A stretch of DNA of 27,352 nt from a virus. The translations under genes and the position numbers were made by a program. Of the stretch, positions 7,737-14,798 are shown piece after piece (the first letter of the stretch is position 1; each line of letters starts with the position of its first letter). The notes below the pieces were generated by a model. It had not been told where the DNA came from. It searched no databases and worked only from the letters and a program-made list of their open reading frames with translations. The stretch spans positions 1 through 27,352 of IMG/VR virus record IMGVR_UViG_3300015164_000008; one strand, given 5' to 3'.

Positions 7737-8498
7737 ATGGCTGCTACGAAGAAGGCCACCGAACTGATCCCGTCGTGGATCAGACGGGTAGTGCCGCAGG
7801 GCTACATGACTGGCACGTTGACCCTGACGGGCACGTCGCCGCTGCTGATGAACTCGGCCGAAGCTGACCGAGACGCCGAGCTCTATCGCGCCTACGTCCT
7901 GCTCGGCCAGAAGACCGGCAAGACCCTCGACGACGACGCGCGACTCCGCAAACTCGAATGGGAGGTCCGCATCTTCTTCGATGCCGACCTCGGCCCCTAC
8001 GTCCCTGGCCGTCAGGTCAAGGGCCTGCTCGTGGATGCCGCTGGCAAGTTCAAGAAGGGTGCCACCGTCAAGCGTTCCCTCATCACGATGCTCTCGCGCA
8101 TCCCGCTCGAATACGACGGGCCGCGAGATCAGGACGCCCTGTGGGACGCCGGCTACCGCTACACGACGATGGTCAAGAACGCGGGTTTCAATGCGGGCCG
8201 CGTCATGCGCTGCCGTCCAATGTTCCCCGATTGGAGCCTCACGGCCGAGATTGCCTTCGACCCGGAGGAGATCGACCCCGATACCCTCGCTGCCATCGTC
8301 GAACGCTCGCAGCGGTACGGCATCGGTGACTACCGACCGTCCAGCGGCGGCGACTTCGGCGCCTTCAATGCATCGCTCGACCTGAGCGGCACCAAGCGAC
8401 GTATTCGTGACCCGCTCGGAGCCAAGAGCCGCAACGGTCATGAGGAAGCCGCCCACGAGGCGTTCAAGTCCCGCATCCTCGTGGACACTGGCGTCTGA
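7737..8498 (+). CDS. RAMP-like protein of unknown function, only plus-strand gene
   Basis: A 253-residue protein; the ATG at 7737 is chosen because AGGAGG lies 9 bases upstream. Visible features are a strand-turn GTLTLTGTSPLLMNS at 26-40, a charged region FDADLGPYVPGRQVKG at 81-96, YDGPRDQDALWDAGYRY at 126-142, RVMRCRPMF at 155-163, and the glycine-rich GIGDYRP (195-201) and GGDFGAF (204-210). The loop pattern G-x-G-x(2)-R-P then G-G-x-F-G resembles the C-terminal Gly-rich loops of RAMP (repeat-associated mysterious protein) RNA-binding folds such as Cas6 and Cas7. Similar uncharacterised proteins occur in other phages as far as I recall. The RAMP relation is inference from motifs. It is followed at once by the GGYNN array. 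Confidence 0.85.
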   Translation: MAATKKATELIPSWIRRVVPQGYMTGTLTLTGTSPLLMNSAEADRDAELYRAYVLLGQKTGKTLDDDARLRKLEWEVRIFFDADLGPYVPGRQVKGLLVDAAGKFKKGATVKRSLITMLSRIPLEYDGPRDQDALWDAGYRYTTMVKNAGFNAGRVMRCRPMFPDWSLTAEIAFDPEEIDPDTLAAIVERSQRYGIGDYRPSSGGDFGAFNASLDLSGTKRRIRDPLGAKSRNGHEEAAHEAFKSRILVDTGV

Positions 8499-8501
8499 TC
8501 C

Positions 8502-8845
8502 GGTAGGGCTGCGCATGGTATGGCTCGGATCGGTCGAGTCTGGAATGGTCAGGCCAGGCGTGGCACGGCAAGGTCCGGTCAGTCTGGCGAGTCTTGGTGA
8601 GGCGGGGTCAGGTGAGGTCGGACGAGGCTGCGTTCGGCTGGGCGCGGCAAGGCGTGGCTGGTCCGGGAAGGCACGGGCTGGGAGCGGCTGGGTAAGGCCC
8701 GGTGGGGCGAGATATGGTGCGGTCAGGCTTGGCTGTGAATGGCACGGCTGGGCCCGGTAACGTCCGGCTCGGTCAGGTGCGGCGCGGTAGGGTAGTGTCG
8801 GGTCGGGCATGGCTCGGTCAGGCACGGCACGGACGGGAGTGGTGG
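8502..8845 (+). repeat. Degenerate pentamer array, consensus GGYNN, 68 units
   Basis: The plus strand from 8502 to 8581 (16 units) and from 8586 to 8845 (52 units) divides into pentamers, separated only by a 4-nt unit at 8582-8585. By hand count, 57 of 68 pentamers begin with GG, and all 11 exceptions still have one of the two Gs. Position 3 is C or T in 60 of 68 and never G. Positions 4 and 5 are free. The array fills the whole gap between the plus-strand gene and the facing glycosyltransferase stop. There is no conserved spacer or longer repeat, so it is not a CRISPR array. Frames are largely open in all directions because of composition, which is not evidence of coding. Confidence 0.93.
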
Positions 8846-8866
8846 TCACACCGCCACTCCCGTTTT
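8833..8866 (+). terminator. Intrinsic terminator closing the plus-strand unit
   Basis: A 13-bp stem (8833-8845 with 8851-8863, one T-G wobble at 8843/8853) has a TCACA loop and is followed by TTTT (8863-8866). The T-tract is only on the plus-strand side, so it ends transcription of the gene and array. The last three array pentamers form the left arm. The loop contains the TGA stop (8848-8846) of the minus-strand glycosyltransferase. Confidence 0.85.
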
Positions 8867-9847
8867 CATGCCCAACAGATCGCGAATCTGCTCGGCCTCG
8901 GCGTCGTAATCAATCCGGTTGAACTCCGCCCGGATGTTCTGACACATCGCCCGGTAACGGGGTTTGTCGGCCCAGATGTCGCGGATCATCGCCGCCGAGT
9001 CTTCGAGGTTACGGTTGGCGAGGTCGATGCAGGTCACGCCGTCCTGCCACAGGTTCTCCGCCATGAGGCCTTCGTAGTGGAGGCGGTGGCCGATCAGCGG
9101 ACGGCCGATCGAGGCCCAGTCATGGACGATATGGCCAAAGCCGTCGCCGTGCTCCTTGTCGTGGTAGCCGAAGGCCGACGACGCCATGAGATCCGCGATC
9201 TCGGCGACCGTCTCGATGTTGCCGTCCGCGCCGTCGATGCCGTGGACGCCGAAGGTGAACTCCGGGAGCAGCGGACGGATGGCCTGATGCAACCGCGAGC
9301 AGGGCATCGAGTCGAAGCAGTTGATAAACGACCGGATCGCCGGAGTCGCCTCGGCGGGATCGCGGTAGCCGAACGTCCGTTGCTCGAACTCCTGGTGGAC
9401 CCGGATACCGCGCGCCCAGATGTCGACCTCGGAGCTGATGAGTGCGAGGGGGTCGAGGTTCCAGTCGATGAACTGGCTCCGATTGCCGACGGCGAGGACG
9501 AACTTCGCGCCGACCTCATCGGCGAACCGCTTGAAGCCGGTCTGGTTGTCCTGCGCCGTGGCGACGACGTACTCCCACGGCATCTCACGGGCTTCGTCGA
9601 GCGTGATCCCGTGGATGGGGCGCTCCGGGTGGTGGGGGTCGTAGGCGATGCCATTGCGGTACGGCCCCGCGTCGAGGAACTGCCGCGCCAGCCGATCGTC
9701 GCCGTACTGCTCGCCGAAGCGCCAGATCCCGCTGTCCCACCAGTCATGCCCGATCGGCGTGTAGACCGTCCCGCCCAGCCGGTCCTCGAAGAGCAGCTGG
9801 AGGCTGTAGAAGAGCCCGTCATGATGGCGGTCAATCAGCGCAATCAC
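8846..9847 (-). CDS. Glycosyltransferase-like protein (GT-B type)
   Basis: A 333-residue protein whose GTG start (9847-9845) overlaps the TGA of the preceding glycosyltransferase (GTGA). An in-frame open stretch continues upstream but has the Arg/Pro composition of a shadow, so I prefer the overlap start. The late segment DGFGHIVHDWASIGRPLIGHR followed by HYEG has the position and shape of the GT-B donor-binding block, but the classical E-x7-E is not preserved exactly. It probably acts with its neighbours on a shared glycan. The stop lies in the loop of the terminator of the facing unit. A nearby family without catalysis is possible. Confidence 0.7.
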   Translation of the reverse strand: MIALIDRHHDGLFYSLQLLFEDRLGGTVYTPIGHDWWDSGIWRFGEQYGDDRLARQFLDAGPYRNGIAYDPHHPERPIHGITLDEAREMPWEYVVATAQDNQTGFKRFADEVGAKFVLAVGNRSQFIDWNLDPLALISSEVDIWARGIRVHQEFEQRTFGYRDPAEATPAIRSFINCFDSMPCSRLHQAIRPLLPEFTFGVHGIDGADGNIETVAEIADLMASSAFGYHDKEHGDGFGHIVHDWASIGRPLIGHRLHYEGLMAENLWQDGVTCIDLANRNLEDSAAMIRDIWADKPRYRAMCQNIRAEFNRIDYDAEAEQIRDLLGMKTGVAV

Positions 9848-10893
9848 GCCGCCACCGCCTCGCGGATCACGGCGGAGCGGATACCCGGATCGCCGAGGAA
9901 GGCCCGCCATTGCGCGGCGATGGTGGCCTTGCCGAAGAGCTCGATGGCGCGCTGGCGGCCGGCTCGCGAGAGGGCATCGGCGTCGTCCTCTTCGCCGAGC
10001 AGGCGTTCGAGGTTGATCCGCGCCTGCTCTGGGCTGTCGGTGGCCCAGCGGGCGATCTCGTGGCCCTCGAAGAGCTCGGGGCCGTAGGGAAACACCGTCA
10101 TCCACTCAGGCCCGATCGAAACCACCGGAACGCCGGTCATCATCGCCTCGATGAGGCCGAGGGTGTAGGAGGCTGGCTGCGTGCCGGTGTACAGGTAGGC
10201 GCGATTCTCGCGGAGGGCCCGCTGCATGGCCGGTAGGGACATCTCGCCGGTTCCACCGATCGCCTCCGAGCCCGGCCCCATCGGGATCGCCCGAAGCCCA
10301 TCGGTGGCCGCCCGCCAGAAGGCGTAGTTCGTGTACGGATCGCGCTGGTAGAGGTGCTGCGTGAAGTTGATGACCGCCGGGACCTCGCCGGTCCAGCCCT
10401 GCCACTCGTCCGGATCCTTCCAGAACCGGATCAGGGCGTCCTCGCCGGCGTAGCCGGGGATGTTCCGCTCCTTCGGCGAGTAGCGGACGATCTGCAGCCC
10501 TTCCCTGCGAAGGGGTGCCATGAGTTCCTCGTTGGCCTGCACCGACTGGCCGACCGTCCGCCAGATGACGCGCTTGTGCTTGAGCCGGTCCCACTGCGGA
10601 GCCAGCCAGGTGTGCTCGTAGTGGTGGACGATGATCGTGTCCGCCCAGTCGATGAGCTCATCGGGGATATGGCGCTTCGCGGCGTCGAGGTTGTCCGACG
10701 TCCCGAGGTTGTCGACGACCGCCCGGAGTTCCGGGTGGTAGGGAACCTCGGGCAGCGCCGCCCGCTTCGGGTCGTGCGGATGAGCGGGGTCGATGTAGCC
10801 GCCGATGCTGAACACGTCGTAGCCGAGCTCCGAGAGGAGCTTCAACTGATCGTGCTCCTCGATCGCGTGCGCGAGCAGCAGGAGGATGTTCAC
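9844..10893 (-). CDS. Glycosyltransferase, GT4-like
   Basis: A 349-residue protein starting MNILLLLAHAIEEHDQ. It has an N-terminal Rossmann-like strand and, at about 236-260, TGTQPASYTLGLIEAMMTGVPVVSI, which corresponds to the GT-B donor site block ending in E-A-M-x-x-G-x-P-V. The equivalent of the first catalytic Glu is replaced by a Gln/Pro stretch, so substrate choice or mechanism may differ. It overlaps the FkbM methyltransferase gene by 4 bp upstream (ATGA) and the next glycosyltransferase downstream (GTGA). It is therefore translated as part of a four-gene block with them. Confidence 0.82.
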   Translation of the reverse strand: MNILLLLAHAIEEHDQLKLLSELGYDVFSIGGYIDPAHPHDPKRAALPEVPYHPELRAVVDNLGTSDNLDAAKRHIPDELIDWADTIIVHHYEHTWLAPQWDRLKHKRVIWRTVGQSVQANEELMAPLRREGLQIVRYSPKERNIPGYAGEDALIRFWKDPDEWQGWTGEVPAVINFTQHLYQRDPYTNYAFWRAATDGLRAIPMGPGSEAIGGTGEMSLPAMQRALRENRAYLYTGTQPASYTLGLIEAMMTGVPVVSIGPEWMTVFPYGPELFEGHEIARWATDSPEQARINLERLLGEEDDADALSRAGRQRAIELFGKATIAAQWRAFLGDPGIRSAVIREAVAA

Positions 10894-11588
10894 CGCAGCA
10901 CCGCCACGAACCCGCCAGGACCGTCCACAAGCCCCGAGAAGGTCACGTCGTGGGTCTTACCCAGCAGGGCCGCCATGTCGGCCTGTACGTGGCTCCTGAC
11001 CGGATGCCACTCGCCGAGGATGAGATCGCACTCGGAGACGGCGGGGTCATCGAGGATCGTCCACTCGCCACCCTCGCAGTCGATCTTGACGAGCGAGACA
11101 TGGCCACCGGCAGCATCCACAAGGGCGGCGAGCGTCCACGGGTCCGTATACCGAACGGTGTCGTGCTCGATCTTGCCGGCGGTGTCATAGGCGAGGGTCG
11201 AGTTGCCGACGAAGGCGTGGTGCTCGAGCGATGGGTTGCCCCTGTAGCCGTACCAGACCGATACGACGCCCTTGCCGGCAGCTCCCTCGATGAGCGTCAC
11301 CCGCCCTTCGAGGCCGTTCTGGGCGATGTTGTCGCGGACCAGGACGGCATTGGGGGGAACGGGCTCGATGATCGTGACCTGAAGGTCCGGGTTGTCCAGC
11401 GCGAGCCCGATCCCCACACCTCCGAGATACCCGCCGATGTCGAGCGCAGCACCGCTGAACGTCCGTGACCGGAGGCCGTATTCGTCCTCGGTCATGCAGG
11501 CGTTCAGGGTGTTGTAGTCGTTCGTATCCGGCCGGTAGTGCATGACTGCCGGTCGGCCGTGGGGCGTCTGGAAGGTGCCTTCGATCAC
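10890..11588 (-). CDS. FkbM-family methyltransferase
   Basis: A 232-residue SAM-dependent methyltransferase. The SAM loop ALDIGGYLGG lies at 48-57, an acidic ribose-binding strand VTIIEPVPPN at 71-80, and the family signature VKIDCEGGEW at 167-176 (FkbM proteins have K-I-D-x-E-G-x-E). FkbM enzymes O-methylate sugars or other hydroxyls, which fits the adjacent glycosyltransferases. A possible reaction is capping of a glycan on a virion protein or cell-surface polymer; the acceptor is inferred only. Overlaps of 4 bp join it to the genes on both sides. Confidence 0.88.
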   Translation of the reverse strand: MIEGTFQTPHGRPAVMHYRPDTNDYNTLNACMTEDEYGLRSRTFSGAALDIGGYLGGVGIGLALDNPDLQVTIIEPVPPNAVLVRDNIAQNGLEGRVTLIEGAAGKGVVSVWYGYRGNPSLEHHAFVGNSTLAYDTAGKIEHDTVRYTDPWTLAALVDAAGGHVSLVKIDCEGGEWTILDDPAVSECDLILGEWHPVRSHVQADMAALLGKTHDVTFSGLVDGPGGFVAVLR

Positions 11589-11770
11589 AGCGGGTAGGTG
11601 CCCTCATCCTTGTTGGCGTTCTGCTGCTCGGTGAGCGCGTCGAGGCGCTCCTGGGCCGTCTTGTTCGGATCGGTCGCGGGGTTGTACGGCGTCTCGATCA
11701 CGTTCGGGTCCTGTGGCTCGGGTGTTGGCGTGCTTTTCGCTGCCGGTGCGTTCTTGGCCTTGCCTGCCAT
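11585..11770 (-). CDS. Small Pro/Ala/Thr-rich protein after capsid gene
   Basis: A 61-residue protein beginning MAGKAKNAPAAKSTPTPE. It is Pro, Ala, Thr and Asn rich, highly polar, and likely disordered. The start has an excellent ribosome-binding site (AGGAG, 8 bases before ATG), and it follows the capsid gene behind a strong hairpin. It overlaps the methyltransferase by 4 bp. Its Ser/Thr-rich composition would make it a plausible acceptor for the neighbouring glycosyltransferases, but that is speculation. I do not recognise a family. Confidence 0.75.
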   Translation of the reverse strand: MAGKAKNAPAAKSTPTPEPQDPNVIETPYNPATDPNKTAQERLDALTEQQNANKDEGTYPL

Positions 11771-11792
11771 GTTCGTCTCCTGTTTGGTGGTG

Positions 11793-11826
11793 GCCCGGCT
11801 GGGGCCGGGAGGACTCCCAGCCGGGC
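11793..11826 (-). promoter_or_regulatory. Strong intercistronic stem-loop after capsid gene
   Basis: A perfect 11-bp stem (GCCCGGCTGGG/CCCAGCCGGGC, arms 11793-11803 and 11816-11826) has a 12-nt loop in the 65-bp gap between the capsid stop and the next start. On the minus strand it is followed by CACCACCAAACAGG with no T-run, so it is not a classical terminator. It may protect the 3' end of the capsid message or partially attenuate downstream expression. Confidence 0.7.
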
Positions 11827-11835
11827 ACTAGGGGT

Positions 11836-13170
11836 TTATGGAGTGAAATCAGTGATCCGCTGGAAGATGCCAGCGACGACGTAGGGATCGGCGTTGAAGC
11901 CGATCTCCTCCTCGCCTCGGAAGCCCGTCTCGTTGGTGTCCCAGCGAGTTCCGGCCGTATCCGAGACATCGACGCGGTAGCCATCGCCGGTGTAGAGCTT
12001 GGCGCTCTTCCACTCGCCGGTGACCATCGAATCGGTCGGCATGTTGGGATCGCCGTAGACCGGCAGGCCCCACACCCGGAGGATCATGTTCGTCGGGTCG
12101 ATGGCGCCGGGTCCGCCCGCAGGGGCGAAGAAGAACCCGGCGGTGTCGGTGCCCTGCGCGGCCATGATCCAGAAGTCCGAGGCGTTGCAGACCACGCCAT
12201 CCGCGATACGCGCGCGGTTGGCGAGGACGCCCGTCGCCTTGGCGATCGCCGCGGCCGAGGAACCCGCGAGGGTCGTGCTCGATGCGGTGAACGACGTGAC
12301 GAACGTGCCGGAGGTCCCGATCGAGGTCAGGATGCCCTTCGGCTCGCTGGTCCCCGAACCCTGGAGGACGTAGTACGCCTCGCCCAGGGCGAACGCTCGC
12401 CCGAGGCTGTCGCGCACGTCCGCTTCGGCCGCTCCCCGCGAGTTGCGGAGGAACTGGTTGCCGAGGTCACGAACCTGCGCCAGCGTGTACATCGTCGCGG
12501 TGTACGAGGTGTACGTCTGGTTGACGTTGGCCTTCGTCGCGCCGTAGGCGGCGATGACGGCACGGGTGGGCGCGAGGCCCTGAACCGGGATGTTGACGCC
12601 GGTCACGTAACCGGCATCGACGACGGTCAGGAGCTTGCGCATGTTGTTGACGGCGGTCGCGATCTTCGTCAGATCGGTGACGACGTTCTGGGGCACGATG
12701 TTGCCGCCGGCGCCGGAGGTGTCTCCGAGGGTCGCCTTGGAGTAGTCCGGCGTGTCCTGGTGGATGGAGCCCATCGCTTCGAGCTGGGCCTTGCCGTAGG
12801 CGGCGAGTCCCGGATCGTGATTGCCCTGACGGGAGGCCCACAGGCTCCAGAAGAAGCCTGCGTCGGGGTCGCCGCTGTCCGACTTGCCCTGCCCGATGTC
12901 GGCCGCCTTGGACGCCTGTCGGGTGTTGGTGAGGCTGGTCTTGATCTCGTCGAGCTCGGTGCGGATCGCGGCCTTCTCGGCCTCGTCGCGCTTCGCCTTC
13001 TCGGCCGCCTGGAGCGCGGCCATCTCATCGCCGAGGCGCTTGAGCTGGGCCTTGCCTTCGGTGGCGTCGATCTCGTTGGCTTCGAGCTTCGCCGAGACCT
13101 CTTCGAGGTTCTTGAGGATCTTGCCCGATTCCTCGGTCAGACCCTCCAGATGCTGGCTGAGATCACCCAT
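11836..13170 (-). CDS. Major capsid protein, HK97 fold, with N-terminal scaffold (delta) domain
   Basis: A 444-residue protein. Residues about 1-80 are charged and helical (repeated KxLEE, EMAALQAAEKAKRDEAEK), a coiled-coil delta domain typical of fused scaffolds. After a linker, residues about 115-444 have the HK97 capsid layout, including GGNIVP, the FxLAQVRDLGNQFLRNSRGAAEADV-type spine helix region, YVLQGSGTSEPKGIL, and a C-terminal VWGLPVYGDPNMP stretch followed by strands. The ATG at 13170 lies inside the protease gene end (8-bp overlap). The protease upstream presumably cuts the delta domain off during maturation. Confidence 0.94.
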   Translation of the reverse strand: MGDLSQHLEGLTEESGKILKNLEEVSAKLEANEIDATEGKAQLKRLGDEMAALQAAEKAKRDEAEKAAIRTELDEIKTSLTNTRQASKAADIGQGKSDSGDPDAGFFWSLWASRQGNHDPGLAAYGKAQLEAMGSIHQDTPDYSKATLGDTSGAGGNIVPQNVVTDLTKIATAVNNMRKLLTVVDAGYVTGVNIPVQGLAPTRAVIAAYGATKANVNQTYTSYTATMYTLAQVRDLGNQFLRNSRGAAEADVRDSLGRAFALGEAYYVLQGSGTSEPKGILTSIGTSGTFVTSFTASSTTLAGSSAAAIAKATGVLANRARIADGVVCNASDFWIMAAQGTDTAGFFFAPAGGPGAIDPTNMILRVWGLPVYGDPNMPTDSMVTGEWKSAKLYTGDGYRVDVSDTAGTRWDTNETGFRGEEEIGFNADPYVVAGIFQRITDFTP

Positions 13171-13993
13171 TGGGGGTGTTCGTTCCTTTCTGCCGAATGC
13201 GGTCGAGGAGCGCCTGGAGTCGCGGGGCGATGAGCCCGTACTTCTCCCGGAGATCGTCGATCGCAGCGGCGATGACTTCTTCGTTGGACCCGGACAGCTC
13301 GCGACCGGCCTTCGCCACGTCATCGCCGGGGCCAGCGCCCGAGGTCTGACGGAGGTGGGCATCGCGCGCGGCTGCGTCGGTCAGGAGGGCGCGCATCGCG
13401 TCACTGACCGCAATACCGGCGGACTGAGCGTCTTCGAGGGCGGCCTTCGCCCGGAAGACGGAGAGGGTGTTCTGGGGTGACGTGCTGACCGTCTCGAACA
13501 GGAACGGCCAGACGCGGATATGGCCCGTCGAGCGGTTGACATCCACGGACGCCTTCACCGGCTCGGATGAGCCGAAGAGCTGCGCCCCGCGCTTGGCGAG
13601 GGCCTTGATGAGCGCGACCCGCTCCTGGCCCTTCTGGAACCAGAAGTCGACCCACCAGCCCTCGTCATCGGGTTCGAGGTCCAAGATCGCCTTGCCGATG
13701 ACCGACTGGCCCATCGGGTAGCGGCCCGAGGGTGTGGGTGGCTCCTTGCCGTGGTGGAAGTCAACGAGGCGCTCGCGCTCCCTGCGAAGCACGGCGTGGT
13801 TGCCGTAGATGTCGGTCCGCTCATCGAAGAACTCGCCGTCGAGGTCCACGCCGGCCTTCGACTTCGGCGAGGGGATGGGGCCGCCGAACGGGATCGCCAG
13901 CAAGCGCCGCGAAGTCCTGCCGTCGAACCACGCCTGCTCTTCGTCGGTATCGAGGACGGCCGCCTTGAGGGGCATGAGGGCCTTGTCGGTCAT
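13163..13993 (-). CDS. Prohead maturation protease
   Basis: A 276-residue protein. The start MTDKALMPLK at 13993 has a GAGGTG Shine-Dalgarno; a longer open stretch upstream has shadow composition. Landmarks fit the HK97-type prohead serine protease: GEFFDERTD near 53-61, the candidate catalytic His in LVDFHHGK (H80/H81), DEGWWVDFWFQKG at 110-122, the candidate Ser in LFGSSEPVKASV (S142/S143), and WPFLFETVSTSPQNT at 162-176 where the family has the acidic strand and P-x-N. The C-terminal 90 residues are helical and charged and may act as scaffold. It lies just upstream of the capsid gene, the usual place. Confidence 0.83.
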   Translation of the reverse strand: MTDKALMPLKAAVLDTDEEQAWFDGRTSRRLLAIPFGGPIPSPKSKAGVDLDGEFFDERTDIYGNHAVLRRERERLVDFHHGKEPPTPSGRYPMGQSVIGKAILDLEPDDEGWWVDFWFQKGQERVALIKALAKRGAQLFGSSEPVKASVDVNRSTGHIRVWPFLFETVSTSPQNTLSVFRAKAALEDAQSAGIAVSDAMRALLTDAAARDAHLRQTSGAGPGDDVAKAGRELSGSNEEVIAAAIDDLREKYGLIAPRLQALLDRIRQKGTNTPNG

Positions 13994-14030
13994 GTCGTCA
14001 CCTCGGAGCGGGTCATCAGGAAGCGGGGGA

Positions 14031-14798
14031 TCACGAGGCAGGGGTCGCGATGAGGAGATAAGCCTTACCGGCACCGTGTGTCCCGCCGCTCGGACAGTCC
14101 ACGACGAGGGTTGCCGGAGTAGCACCCAACACCACGACATGCGTCGATGTCGGTTGGGTCTCGAACGCGGCGTTGAATACGTAGAGCTCGCTTTCCCAAG
14201 ACGCTTGATCGAGGGCTACGCCACCGCCAGCCGGAGGGGCGTATTCAGCAATGGCTCTGGTAGTCCCCCCAGCCTCGGTGTAGAGATAGAGAAAGGCGTA
14301 GGGGTTCGGATCATCGAACCACGGGTCGAACGTCACCCACGCCCGAACGACGGCACAACCGGCCGGGACCTCCGCGAGCGAAATGTAGGCATCGAGGACA
14401 TTCCGAGTGTCGTCAAATGCGAACGGAAACGGCCCGATCATCGACAGGATCAGCCCCACGGCCGCGACTCCACCGCCCGCATCCGTGACCGTCCCCGGCG
14501 GAAACTGGATCTCCGTGACGTTGGGTACCGTTACGTCTCCCCCGGTGGCGCTGATGGAGCCGCCACCACCCCCCGACCAGCCCGTCGTGACCGTCGTACC
14601 GGCGGTATGCGCAGCGCCCAGCGTGCCGTTCTGGCCGCGAGTGATGGAGTAGGGGTTGGCTGCCGTGCCGTCGCCGCCGGTGATGAGGAGGTTCTCGGAT
14701 TCGATGGCGACGGGCACGGGTAGCGAGACGTTGGTGAGCGGCGGGGTGACGCTCATCAGCCCGTCATTGGCTTCGAGATCGCCGATAAGTGCGGTCAT
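14031..14798 (-). CDS. Head fibre or decoration-like structural protein
   Basis: A 255-residue protein. Start MTALIGDLEAND at 14798 overlaps the portal stop (ATGA). Residues about 35-60 contain ITGGDGTAANPYSITRGQNGTLGAAH, which matches a recurrent phage structural motif of the form R-G-x-x-G-T-x-x-x-x-H-x-x-G (here continuing to AGTTV). After a Gly-rich linker (GGGGGS), the rest is beta-rich with paired Asp/Pro loops, suited to an exposed fibre or decoration domain. It sits between portal and protease. Its exact place on the head is not shown by sequence. Confidence 0.65.
   Translation of the reverse strand: MTALIGDLEANDGLMSVTPPLTNVSLPVPVAIESENLLITGGDGTAANPYSITRGQNGTLGAAHTAGTTVTTGWSGGGGGSISATGGDVTVPNVTEIQFPPGTVTDAGGGVAAVGLILSMIGPFPFAFDDTRNVLDAYISLAEVPAGCAVVRAWVTFDPWFDDPNPYAFLYLYTEAGGTTRAIAEYAPPAGGGVALDQASWESELYVFNAAFETQPTSTHVVVLGATPATLVVDCPSGGTHGAGKAYLLIATPAS

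Noticed and set aside
8502-8845. CRISPR array or diversity-generating retroelement template
   Set aside because: There are no conserved repeats separated by spacers of constant length, no reverse transcriptase, and no variable/template repeat pair with adenine-specific changes in the window.
7605-8849. Long minus-strand open frame of 414 codons across the array and the plus-strand gene
   Set aside because: Its first third is the Pro/Arg-rich complement of the pentamer array, open because of the GGYNN composition. The rest is antisense to the 253-residue gene, whose own frame has a strong ribosome-binding site and protein-like motifs.
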